Positions 32,586 to 41,249 of a stretch of 41,249 nt of DNA are shown here, piece by piece. Source of the DNA: Cryomorphaceae bacterium (GTDB lineage Bacteria > Bacteroidota > Bacteroidia > Flavobacteriales > Schleiferiaceae). The notes under the pieces were generated by a model, which saw nothing but the letters and a program-made list of their open reading frames with translations, did no database searches and was not told where the DNA came from. Position 1 is the first letter of the stretch, and every line of letters starts with the position of its first letter. A program made the position numbers and the translations under genes. The DNA lies in contig JAJTFK010000025.1 in assembly GCA_021298655.1 (NCBI GenBank), positions 1 through 41,249 on the forward strand. Direction: 5' to 3'.

Positions 32586-33716
32586 GTGCAATTCCAAATC
32601 CAAGCCAAAGACCCCCATTCTGCCGCACGGACCGGCCTGCTGCACACGGACCACGGCGCCGTTCCGACCCCTATATTCATGCCGGTTGGCACCCAAGGAA
32701 CGGTCAAAGCCGTTGGGCCGGACCTACTCCAGCAGGACGTTCGGGCCCACATCGTCTTGGGCAACACCTACCACCTCTACCTGCGCCCCGGTACCGAAAT
32801 TCTGGAACAAGCCGGCGGCCTCCACGCGTTCACCACCTGGACCGGACCCATGCTTACCGACAGCGGCGGTTTTCAGGTTTACAGCCTCGAAGACCGGCGA
32901 AAAATCCGCGAAGAAGGCGTGAAGTTCCAGTCCCACATCGACGGCAGCACCCACCTTTTTTCGCCCGAGTCCGTCATGGACGTACAGCGCAGCATCGGCG
33001 CGGACATCGTTATGGCGTTTGACGAGTGCACGGCCTACCCCATCGAAAAAAAATACGCCCGCGAAGCCATGGAGCGCACGCACCGCTGGCTGGACCGATG
33101 CCTGATTCGCTGGAACGAGACCGAGCCCAAATACGGATACGCCCAAGCGCTTTTTCCCATTGTTCAGGGGTCCACGTTTTCGGACCTGCGAAAAGAGTCT
33201 GCCGAGTTTGTCGCGTCCAAAGGCGCGTGGGGCAACGCCATTGGCGGACTCAGTGTGGGGGAACCCCACGACGAAATGTATGCGATGACCGCCGAAGTCT
33301 GCGGCATTCTGCCCGAAGACCGCCCCCGCTACCTCATGGGGGTGGGCACGCCGGCCAACATCCTGGAATCCATCGCGCTCGGGGTGGACCTGTTTGACTG
33401 CGTCATGCCGACGCGCAACGGCCGAAACGGCCAAATTTTCACGCGCCAGGGCACCGTAAACCTGCGCAATGCCAAATGGGCTCGGGACTTCAGCCCGCTG
33501 GACCCCGAAGGCGACTCCGCAGTAGACCAGCGCTACACGAAGGCCTACGTCTACCACTTGCTCAAGGCCGATGAAGCCTTGGGGCGTCAAATTGCCTCGC
33601 AGCACAATTTGCGGTTCTACCTGGCGTTGGTTGAGGAAGCCCGCAGGCGCATCGCCGACGGCAGCTTCCGCGCATGGAAGGACGCCCTAGTCCCCAAGCT
33701 CTCCCAGCGCTGCTAA
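32586..33716 (+). CDS. tgt: Queuine tRNA-ribosyltransferase (tRNA-guanine transglycosylase)
   Basis: A 376-residue enzyme that exchanges guanine-34 of certain tRNAs for the queuosine precursor. The GTG at 32586 is chosen because the protein then starts at the family position (QFQIQAKDPHSAARTGLLHT). Catalytic Asp92 lies in MLTDSGGFQVYSL and the nucleophile Asp271 in FDCVMPTRNGRNG. The usual zinc site, three cysteines in a DPECDCYTC-like loop, is replaced by LDPEGDSAVD at 306-314 with no Cys, while the following His340 in SQHNLRFY is kept. This cysteine-less form is, as far as I recall, shared by Bacteroidota. The longer frame upstream to 31845 is antisense of the glycosyltransferase gene. Confidence 0.95.
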   Translation: MQFQIQAKDPHSAARTGLLHTDHGAVPTPIFMPVGTQGTVKAVGPDLLQQDVRAHIVLGNTYHLYLRPGTEILEQAGGLHAFTTWTGPMLTDSGGFQVYSLEDRRKIREEGVKFQSHIDGSTHLFSPESVMDVQRSIGADIVMAFDECTAYPIEKKYAREAMERTHRWLDRCLIRWNETEPKYGYAQALFPIVQGSTFSDLRKESAEFVASKGAWGNAIGGLSVGEPHDEMYAMTAEVCGILPEDRPRYLMGVGTPANILESIALGVDLFDCVMPTRNGRNGQIFTRQGTVNLRNAKWARDFSPLDPEGDSAVDQRYTKAYVYHLLKADEALGRQIASQHNLRFYLALVEEARRRIADGSFRAWKDALVPKLSQRC

Positions 33717-33718
33717 GG

Positions 33719-34834
33719 ATGGCCATTCGAACGATCATGAATTCACGACTCCGCCTGCTGCGAATTGACCGCTACCTGCTCGGCCAATTCTTGGGGACCT
33801 TCGCGCTGTTTATGTCGCTCATTATGGCCATTGCCGTGGTTTTCGACATCTCCCAGAAGATTGATAACTTCCTGAACCAGGGCATTTCGGTGGGTTTCGC
33901 GCTGCAGCATTACTACCCCCACTTCATGCTGTACTACGGATCCACGTTCAGTGCGCTCATCTTCTTCCTTTCTACGGTTTTTACTACGGCCCGTATGGCC
34001 AACCGTTCGGAACTCATGGCCGTGCTCGCGGGGGGAATGCCTTTTCGTCGGCTCATGCTTCCCGCGGTGGCTAGCGCCGGCGTCGTCTTTACCGTGATGA
34101 TGCTCCTTGCCCACTTCGTGGTTCCGCACAGCACCATTGCGCGCCTGGAATTTGAGGACCGCTACGTGCAGGACGTCGCGCCCAAACGCCCAATCAACAT
34201 CCACCGCCAAATTCTCCCCGGCCACTACATCTACCTCGAAACCTGGAGTCCAGAACGCCAGGCCGGATACCACTTTAGCTACGAAGTGTTTGACGGAAGT
34301 CGATTGGTCAGCAAGCTGCGCGGTGACTACCTGCGCTTCGACAGCATTGCCCAAACCTGGAAGCTCGACAACTGGAACCGCCGCGCCGTCAAACCCAACG
34401 GAATCAGCAGCGTGACCCAGGGACGAACCCTCGATTCCAATTTTGCGTTCAAGCCGGCGCTGCTCAACCCCGATCAACGCCGAACCGAAACGATGACTTC
34501 GCCGCAGCTGCGGTCCTTTCTGGCCCAGGAACGCCTGAGCGGCTCCGAAGCCGTCGTGTGGCACGAGGCGGAATGGTACCGCCGAACGGCCTATCCCTTC
34601 TCCATGTTCATTTTGGTGATCATGGGCTTTTCGCTTTCGTCGGCCAAGCGACGCGGCGGTTTGGGCGCCCCCATTGCCCTGGGCCTTCTTTTTGTGGTCG
34701 TGTACATCTTCTTCATGCAGCTCGGAAGCATCAGCATGATGGCGCTCAACGTACCCCCATTCCTAGCCATTTGGTTGCCCAACCTCATTTTTGGCGGACT
34801 GACGGCCTACCTCTACGCGCGGGCCCCGAAGTAG
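33719..34834 (+). CDS. LptF/LptG family permease (YjgP/YjgQ)
   Basis: A 371-residue membrane protein. It starts with a helix after LLRIDRYLLGQFLGTFALF, has three N-terminal membrane segments up to about residue 115, a periplasmic beta-jellyroll region (roughly 125-290, including YIYLETWSPERQAG) and three C-terminal segments. This is the layout of the LptF and LptG permeases, which lift lipopolysaccharide out of the inner membrane. From sequence alone F cannot be told from G. It begins two bases after tgt ends; an ATG at 33737 is also possible and would remove six residues. It probably shares the tgt transcript. Confidence 0.88.
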   Translation: MAIRTIMNSRLRLLRIDRYLLGQFLGTFALFMSLIMAIAVVFDISQKIDNFLNQGISVGFALQHYYPHFMLYYGSTFSALIFFLSTVFTTARMANRSELMAVLAGGMPFRRLMLPAVASAGVVFTVMMLLAHFVVPHSTIARLEFEDRYVQDVAPKRPINIHRQILPGHYIYLETWSPERQAGYHFSYEVFDGSRLVSKLRGDYLRFDSIAQTWKLDNWNRRAVKPNGISSVTQGRTLDSNFAFKPALLNPDQRRTETMTSPQLRSFLAQERLSGSEAVVWHEAEWYRRTAYPFSMFILVIMGFSLSSAKRRGGLGAPIALGLLFVVVYIFFMQLGSISMMALNVPPFLAIWLPNLIFGGLTAYLYARAPK

Positions 34835-34846
34835 GGCAACTCCACC

Positions 34847-34854
34847 TAGTTTTG
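34847..34854 (+). promoter_or_regulatory. Promoter -7 box for the EamA transporter
   Basis: TAGTTTTG, an exact TAnnTTTG match, ends four bases before the ATG at 34859. There is no TTG at the -33 distance. A short leaderless transcript is implied. Confidence 0.45.
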
Positions 34855-34858
34855 CCGC

Positions 34859-35776
34859 ATGTCCCTGATTCGCCCCAACGATCACGACCCCATCGCCGTT
34901 CACCATGCCTGGATGCACTTTATTGTACTCATTTGGGGCTTTACGGGGGTGTTGGGACGCCTTATTTCGGTAAATGCCTTGGACTTGGTCTGGCACCGCA
35001 TCCTGTTGGCGGTTGTTTTTCTTTGGGCCTACCAAAGGTTTTTAGGCGCTCGAATTCAGCACATTAAGTCGATTAAACTCGGTCGGACCCTTGCCCTGAA
35101 CGGCCTGGTTCTCATGGTCCATTGGGTCACGTTTTATGCGGCCATCAAGCTCTCCAACATTTCCCTCACCCTGGCCTGCCTTTCAACGGGACCCTTGTTT
35201 ACGGCCTTTTTGGAGCCCCTTTTCTTTCGGCGCAGGCTCGCGTGGAGCGAGGTAGGGGTAAGCTTTGGCGTGGTCGTCGGACTCCTTATGGTGGTTGGGT
35301 CCGTTGACGGCCAGGGCTTGGCCATCGCCGTTGGCCTGCTGAGCTCCGCCCTTTCGGCGCTCTTTTCGGTGCTCAATGGGCGAATTGTGCGCGAAATGGA
35401 GGCTGCATCCATCTCCTTTTGGGAGTTGCTTTCGGGGTTTGTGGGGCTGACCATCTACCTCGCGGCAACCGGCACCTTGGCGGACAGCGTCGCCGCGCCA
35501 AACCTAAATGATTGGGCCTACCTCGCCCTGCTGGCGAGCTTCTGCACCGCCTTCGCCTTTGTGCAATCCGTTCGCATCATGCGCTACCTAAGTCCGTTTA
35601 CCGTGGTATTGACCATTTCCATGGAACCCATTTACGGAATCCTGCTGGCGCTGCTGGTTTTTGGCGCCGACGAAGCCATGCCTGCCCTATTCTATGTGGG
35701 GTTTGCCGTGGTGCTGTTGATGCTGCTGGCCAACGCCTGGATGCAGCGGCGGCGGCGCGCGAAGTTATCCACATAA
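34859..35776 (+). CDS. EamA/DMT family transporter
   Basis: A 305-residue drug/metabolite transporter with about ten predicted membrane helices in two EamA repeats. The first repeat opens with WMHFIVLIWGFTGVLGRLIS and contains FYAAIKLSNISLTLACLSTG. The second ends with LTISMEPIYGILLALLVFG and a Lys/Arg-rich tail. Members move metabolites or amino acids, mostly outward, but the substrate cannot be read from the sequence. It starts 24 bases after the LptF/LptG-type gene and has its own -7 box. Confidence 0.88.
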   Translation: MSLIRPNDHDPIAVHHAWMHFIVLIWGFTGVLGRLISVNALDLVWHRILLAVVFLWAYQRFLGARIQHIKSIKLGRTLALNGLVLMVHWVTFYAAIKLSNISLTLACLSTGPLFTAFLEPLFFRRRLAWSEVGVSFGVVVGLLMVVGSVDGQGLAIAVGLLSSALSALFSVLNGRIVREMEAASISFWELLSGFVGLTIYLAATGTLADSVAAPNLNDWAYLALLASFCTAFAFVQSVRIMRYLSPFTVVLTISMEPIYGILLALLVFGADEAMPALFYVGFAVVLLMLLANAWMQRRRRAKLST

Positions 35777-35800
35777 GCCGGCGGTGGCGGCAAAAAGTCG

Positions 35801-35808
35801 TAGGTTTG
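35801..35808 (+). promoter_or_regulatory. Promoter -7 box for accA-dnaB
   Basis: TAGGTTTG, an exact TAnnTTTG match, in the spacer before accA. It ends 10 bases before the ATG at 35819 and 19 before the ATG at 35828. No TTG is found at the usual -33 distance. Confidence 0.5.
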
Positions 35809-35827
35809 AACCCTTGAGATGATCCGT

Positions 35828-36784
35828 ATGGAATACCTAGATTTCGAAGCCCCGATCCGCGAATTGGACGAGCAAATTGCCAAAGCCACCGCCCTTGAGC
35901 AGGAGACGGGCGTGTCCATGGAGCAATCCATCGATTCCCTGATCGAAAAACGCGATGCGACGTTTCACGAGCTTGCGCAGAACCTAACGGCATGGCAGCG
36001 CGTGCAGCTCAGCCGGCACCCAAATCGCCCCTACACCTTGGCCTACATCAACGCCATGACCAACGGGCAATTCAGCGAACTCCACGGCGACCGCTACGTC
36101 AAAGACGACAAGGCCATGGTCGGCGGTTGGGGATGGATTGACGGCGAGTCGTTCATGTTTGTAGGCCAGCAAAAGGGCATTAATACCAAGATGCGCCAAC
36201 TGCGAAATTTCGGCATGGCGAATCCCGACGGCTACCGCAAGGCGCTTCGCCTGTTCAAGCAGGCCGAGAAGTTTGGCCGCCCCATTGTAACGCTCATTGA
36301 TACCCCAGGGGCCTTCCCCGGACTCGAAGCCGAAGAGCGCGGCCAAGGAGAAGCCATCGCCCGCAACATCATGGAAATGACCCGGCTCAAAGTCCCCGTG
36401 ATCTGTGTGATCATCGGCGAAGGCGCTTCGGGCGGCGCCCTTGGTATTGGGGTGGGCGACCGCGTTCTGATGCTGGAAAACACGTGGTACTCCGTAATCA
36501 GTCCCGAATCCTGTTCGTCCATCCTTTGGCGCAGCTGGGACTACAAGACAACGGCTGCCGAAGCCTTAAAGCTCACCGCCACGGACATGTTGGCCAATGG
36601 CCTCATTGACGGCATCGTCCCCGAACCTTTGGGCGGTGTTCACCGCGATCCCGAAGCCATGTTTGCGACGCTCAAGAACGAGATCCTTAAGCACTACCGC
36701 GATCTGCAAAAGCTCGATCCCGCGGAGCGCGTTGCGCTTCGCATGGAAAAGTTCAGCAACATGGGCGTGTACGAAAACGCGTAA
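35828..36784 (+). CDS. accA: Acetyl-CoA carboxylase carboxyltransferase subunit alpha
   Basis: A 318-residue subunit that, with AccD, moves the carboxyl group from biotin to acetyl-CoA, the first step of fatty acid synthesis. The ATG at 35828 begins [19 protein letters not shown] as in relatives; another at 35819 would add three residues. Marks of the family are [42 protein letters not shown], and the [21 protein letters not shown] core with its oxyanion-hole glycines. The birA gene for the biotin step lies at the left end of the window. dnaB begins seven bases after its stop. Confidence 0.96.
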   Translation: MEYLDFEAPIRELDEQIAKATALEQETGVSMEQSIDSLIEKRDATFHELAQNLTAWQRVQLSRHPNRPYTLAYINAMTNGQFSELHGDRYVKDDKAMVGGWGWIDGESFMFVGQQKGINTKMRQLRNFGMANPDGYRKALRLFKQAEKFGRPIVTLIDTPGAFPGLEAEERGQGEAIARNIMEMTRLKVPVICVIIGEGASGGALGIGVGDRVLMLENTWYSVISPESCSSILWRSWDYKTTAAEALKLTATDMLANGLIDGIVPEPLGGVHRDPEAMFATLKNEILKHYRDLQKLDPAERVALRMEKFSNMGVYENA

Positions 36785-36791
36785 GGGATTA

Positions 36792-38309
36792 ATGGAAGCC
36801 AATCAACCGCTACCCCGAACTGCAGCCCGCCGCCCCACGGCGGGAAGTGTGGCGCTGCCGTCCGCGGCCGGAAAGCTCCCGCCCCAGGCCATTGAGTTGG
36901 AGGAAGCGGTTTTGGGTTCGCTGCTGATTGACCGAAATGCCCTGTCAAAGGTCATTGATATCCTGACCCCCGAAACGTTTTACACGGAATCGCACCAAGC
37001 CATTTTTACGGCGGTTAAGGACCTTTTTGCCGACTCGCAGCCCGTTGACATCTTAACCGTTGCCCAGCTGCTTCGCAAAAACGGCAACCTGGAGCGCATA
37101 GGTGGCGAAGCCAAGCTCATCAACCTGAGCACGCGGGTTTCTTCGTCAGCGCACATTGAGTACCACGCGCGCATCGTCGTTCAAAAACACATTCAACGGG
37201 AACTCATTCGAATTTCCAACGAACTCATCGAGAAGGCCTACGACGAAACCAGCGACGTACTCGACCTGCTGGATAGCGCCGAGCAATCCCTGTTCAGCGT
37301 TTCCCAAGGAAACCTCAAACGCAACTACGAGTCGTCGCTCAATTTGGTCAAGCAAGCACTTGATCGGATTTCCGCCATTTCGCAGCGCGAGGGCCTATCG
37401 GGCGTTCCGAGCGGATTCCGCGAAGTTGACCGCGTAACCTCGGGATGGCAGCGGTCCGACCTGATTATTTTGGCAGCCCGCCCGGGCATGGGTAAAACCG
37501 CCTTCGTGCTCAGCATGGCCCGAAATATGGCCATTGGTCATAAGGTTCCCGTAGCCGTATTCAGCTTGGAGATGTCTTCGGTTCAGCTCATCACGCGGAT
37601 GATTTCGTCCGAAACGGGAATTGGTGCAGAAAAACTGCGCCGTGGAAACCTAGACCCCACCGAATGGGCCCAACTCACGTCCAAGGTCAAGGGCTTACAG
37701 GAAGCTCCCATTTATATTGATGACACGCCCGGACTGAGCATTTTCGACCTCCGCGCCAAGTGCCGGCGCCTCGCCTCGCAGCATCAAATTGGCGTTATTG
37801 TCATTGACTACCTGCAGCTTATGACCGCAGGCAACAGCAAGGCCGGAGGCAACCGCGAACAGGAAATTTCGTCGATTTCTCGGGCCCTTAAGTCCATTGC
37901 CAAGGAGCTGGACATTCCCGTGATCGCGTTGTCGCAGCTTTCGCGGGCCGTAGAAACGCGCGGCGGCTCCAAGCGCCCACTTCTCTCGGATCTTCGCGAA
38001 TCGGGGGCTATTGAGCAAGATGCCGACATCGTTTCGTTTATTTACCGCCCGGAATACTACGGCATTCACGAGTGGGACGACGACCAGACGCCCGCCGACG
38101 GCCAAGCTGAACTCATTATTGCCAAGCACCGCAACGGCTCGCTTGAAAACGTGCGCCTAAAGTTTGAGGGCGCCATGGCTCGTTTTTCGGACCTCGATAC
38201 GGGCTACAGTGCCCGCGGTTCCGTCACCACGGATTCCAGCGACAACGTGTTTGAGTCCAAAATGAACCGGGTCGAACCAAACGAAAACGACGACTACCCG
38301 CCGTTCTGA
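36792..38309 (+). CDS. dnaB: Replicative DNA helicase DnaB
   Basis: A 505-residue helicase that unwinds DNA at the fork. Its N-terminal domain (about residues 30-165) shows LPPQAIELEEAVLGSLLIDR, and the RecA-like ATPase domain has Walker A ARPGMGKT at 229-236, VAVFSLEMS, Walker B VIVIDYLQLM, LSQLSRAVETR and the arginine finger region SDLRESGAIEQDAD. A short disordered C-terminal tail follows. The start at 36792 is seven bases after accA; the longer frame to 36597 is accA sequence in another frame. Its 3' end is 12 bases from the convergent porin gene, with no terminator seen. Confidence 0.97.
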   Translation: MEANQPLPRTAARRPTAGSVALPSAAGKLPPQAIELEEAVLGSLLIDRNALSKVIDILTPETFYTESHQAIFTAVKDLFADSQPVDILTVAQLLRKNGNLERIGGEAKLINLSTRVSSSAHIEYHARIVVQKHIQRELIRISNELIEKAYDETSDVLDLLDSAEQSLFSVSQGNLKRNYESSLNLVKQALDRISAISQREGLSGVPSGFREVDRVTSGWQRSDLIILAARPGMGKTAFVLSMARNMAIGHKVPVAVFSLEMSSVQLITRMISSETGIGAEKLRRGNLDPTEWAQLTSKVKGLQEAPIYIDDTPGLSIFDLRAKCRRLASQHQIGVIVIDYLQLMTAGNSKAGGNREQEISSISRALKSIAKELDIPVIALSQLSRAVETRGGSKRPLLSDLRESGAIEQDADIVSFIYRPEYYGIHEWDDDQTPADGQAELIIAKHRNGSLENVRLKFEGAMARFSDLDTGYSARGSVTTDSSDNVFESKMNRVEPNENDDYPPF

Positions 38310-38321
38310 GGACTTTCGCTC

Positions 38322-40036
38322 CTATTCAAACATCCTCCAGCGCAGAAACCAACGAAGGCTTGCGGGCGGAACGGGGTAATGCTGCGCCATAAACACCGTG
38401 TTGGGAATCCAGCCCTGATTGGCATTTTGTGCTACTATGCCCAGCTGGGCCTCGCCCAGGTATACCATCGCAGCCGCATGCAGCAATCCCCCTGCCGGCA
38501 TCGGGTCTGCTTCGTCCGAGATTCCGAACATGCCTTTTTCCGCAACCCAAACCGGACGCTGCCAACCGCCCGTCCAGCCCTGGCCACTTAACTCCAACTG
38601 CACGCGCATTCCCGGAAACAAGCCCGCCACCGGCGAAGCATAGACCAATGTGGCCGAGCCCGCAGGTTTAGCGACCACTTTCCGGACATCCGGACGACGG
38701 AATTCCAGTCGGCGCCGGCCATGAGCCAACCGGAACGAAGACCCCACTGCGCATTCGCATCTTCCCAAGTCGCTGCACGCAATACGGGATCCGGTGTACT
38801 TGCCACGGCGCGAAGCTTCAGCTGCTTCGCCGGCGAGGCATCCAATTCCACCCTACGGACATGATCCACCACCCTGCCTTCCCAGGGCATGGTCCAGCGT
38901 TGGGAGGCGTCAATTTTTAGCCACGACCGGGATTGCGCGAAGGGATGCAGCGAATAGGTTGCCTCGGCGGCCCGGCCCAACAAGTCAACTTCTGCGTGGA
39001 TCCGGTGGCGAGGGCCGGGAAAATTCCAGCCCGCCACCGGCGTGATCCGAGGGGCCACGGCACCGGCAGCCCAAACACCAGAGTTCCAGGTTCGCGCCGT
39101 TACCATTCGCAGCCCGACCGACCACCCTGCATGAATTCGTGGCAAAACATCCACTACACTTACGCCGCGCATGGCAGGTTCCGACCACCTCGCCGTGCTG
39201 CTGCGGTTGAAGCGCACGTCCACGACGGTGTACTTTAACGAATCCACGGAATTCAGCGATCCGCCAAAACCGTGGCTGCTTTGACTAAGGTCCGCCACGA
39301 CACCAAGGTTGCTTCGGGCGTGTACCCACTCCGCCCGCGCCGAGACTGTCCTTCCGCTGCGGGCAGCGCCGGACCAGCGCGTTGAAACCAAATTTCGGTT
39401 GGGCTGCCAATCTGCGGCCGACGTAAGCTGCGAAGTATTGAGCACACCGCCGGACTCTCCATCCACGTTGCGGTGAATACCCAATAGCACGTTGTAGCGC
39501 CAAACATGCGCCGAGTCGCGACCCCAAAATCCCGCTTTGAGGCGGTCGCTGAAGTGGTCCTCCGGGAGCAGCCCCCCGGTCATTTGGAGCCGACGAAAGT
39601 CAACCCAAAAATGCCGGTAGTAGGTTGGCGACGCGCTGGCCACCACCCCAAAATCTTGGCCTCGGCCTTGGGCCGACTGCCCTACCCAGTCCACTACGGG
39701 CAGCGGACCTTTGCGAACCGCCCAATTCTCCGGCAAATCTTGCTGGGCATTCTGCCAGTACCCGACCATGACCGAGCGCAGCGTACGCTGCGGCACCAAA
39801 CCTTCACTAAAATTCCACCGCGGACTACCCAACGCGCTGACATCCACGGAATTCAACGCGAGGGGCACCGCCAGATTTCGCTGTGCCGGCACCTCCGTGC
39901 GAAACAGCGCACCGTCCCAAACGGCCGTTTGCCACGGCACCGGCCGGAGCGTATCCTGCGCCAGCACGGCGTGGCCCAAAAACAACAAAGCCGCCAAAGC
40001 GAACTGCATGCAAAGGCGGCGGTAAAACCAATTCAT
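38322..40036 (-). pseudogene. Porin_10-like outer-membrane protein with a frameshift near its C-terminus
   Basis: A large exported barrel protein. From the ATG at 40036 it begins MNWFYRRLCMQFALAALLFL, then a signal peptide ending at HAVLAQ. Many amphipathic strands follow, for example SPTYYRHFWVDFRRLQ and HVWRYNVLLGIHRNVDGES, which suggest the Porin_10 type of Bacteroidota. The frame stays open to 38588 but ends in a basic, non-barrel tail. The true C-terminus continues in another frame, with GSATLVYASPVAGLFPG and PVPPASLRWFLRWRMFE ending at 38322. The shift lies between about 38655 and 38670, where a single base seems missing in a G/C run. If the frame is restored the protein has about 570 residues. 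It is a decayed gene or a sequencing error. Confidence 0.7.
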
Positions 40037-40055
40037 CACTACAAATATGATGCGA

Positions 40056-40089
40056 ATAAAAACAAAAAACCCCCGCCTAAGCGAGGGTT
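40056..40089 (-). terminator. Intrinsic terminator of the rRNA operon
   Basis: On the minus strand AACCCTCGC pairs with GCGGGGGTT (one T-G pair) around a four-base TTAG loop, covering 40089 down to 40068, followed by a T-rich tract. It lies directly after the 5S gene and before the porin gene, as expected for the end of the rRNA transcript. Confidence 0.88.
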
Positions 40090-40098
40090 TCTGTATAA

Positions 40099-40207
40099 GT
40101 ATGGCGGCGACCTACTCTCCCAGCGTACTAGTACCATCGGCGCAAACGGGCTTAACGACTCTGTTCGGAATGGGAAGAGGTGATCCCCGTTGCAATAACC
40201 ACCATGT
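40099..40207 (-). rRNA. rrf: 5S ribosomal RNA
   Basis: The minus strand shows the conserved 5S core: CACCTCTTCCCATTCCGAAC, then AGCCCG and GCGCCGATGGTACT. The 5' end (ATGGTGG near 40206) pairs with the 3' end (CCGCCAT near 40101), forming the terminal helix. Ends are good to a few bases. It is the last RNA of an operon that runs 23S then 5S on this strand, with no tRNA between them. Confidence 0.95.
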
Positions 40208-40261
40208 TTTTACAAAGCTTTTATCATTGACACATTGGAAGCAACATAAAACATATCCTGG
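40208..40261 (-). other. 23S-5S spacer
   Basis: A short A+T-rich spacer between the two rRNA genes. No tRNA or other feature is seen in it. Confidence 0.6.

Positions 40262-41249
<988 letters not shown>

Noticed and set aside
38310-38321. A terminator between dnaB and the porin gene
   Set aside because: The 12-base gap has no inverted repeat or T-tract.

Overview
The window looks like a chromosomal housekeeping segment from a GC-rich member of the Bacteroidota, most likely of the Flavobacteriales type. The evidence is the gene set: PorQ of the type IX secretion system, a GldF/GldG gliding-type ABC component, the Bacteroidota-type GlmU-like sugar nucleotidyltransferase next to type B L31, a short ACT-less SerA, and a Porin_10-like outer-membrane protein. 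Exact TAnnTTTG -7 promoter boxes also sit just upstream of many starts. I cannot name a genus from the sequence alone.

Layout. 1-212 (-): 5' part of birA, cut by the window edge. 302-4783 (+): rsfS, ftsH, a LUD-domain gene, cdsA and psd, a tight operon of ribosome silencing, membrane proteolysis and phosphatidylethanolamine synthesis. 4787-10417 (-): rpmE2, glmU-like, lon, porQ and cmk, tightly packed. 10567-12042 (+): a beta-helix-like lipoprotein. 12078-12705 (+): an A+T-richer MntA/HepT toxin-antitoxin pair whose 3' end overlaps the convergent acyl-CoA reductase gene (12685-13686, -). 13738-13985 (+): a dicluster ferredoxin broken by an internal out-of-frame deletion, then an exported protein of unknown function. 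14756-20209 (+): serC, serA, DUF1015, a YggS-like PLP protein, a DnaQ/GIY-YIG fusion nuclease and a small Cys-containing exported protein, closed by a bidirectional terminator. 20277-22840 (-): phoH, purC and an outer-membrane barrel protein. 22868-27282 (+): a broken SAM hydrolase gene, a small monooxygenase-like protein, a gldF-gldG fusion and a DUF4340-like protein. 27295-30739 (+): dnaN, a metallophosphatase and pruA. 30759-32539 (-): a membrane glycosyltransferase and rsmG. 32586-38309 (+): tgt, an LptF/LptG-type permease, an EamA transporter, accA and dnaB. 38322-40036 (-): a Porin_10-like gene with a frameshift. 40056-41249 (-): an rRNA operon terminator, 5S rRNA and the 3' part of 23S rRNA. 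No gene-free stretch longer than about 300 bases was found.

Most of the window is ordinary core metabolism. The points that stand out are: (i) five genes whose start codon lies only 4-5 bases after a -7 box, which implies leaderless mRNAs; (ii) a one-polypeptide GldF-GldG fusion followed by a DUF4340 partner; (iii) a Tgt without the zinc-binding cysteines; (iv) three genes with reading-frame lesions (ferredoxin, SAM hydrolase, porin) among otherwise intact neighbours, which are either real decay or assembly errors; and (v) a small MntA/HepT island. I did not find an obviously new multi-gene defence or biosynthetic system.
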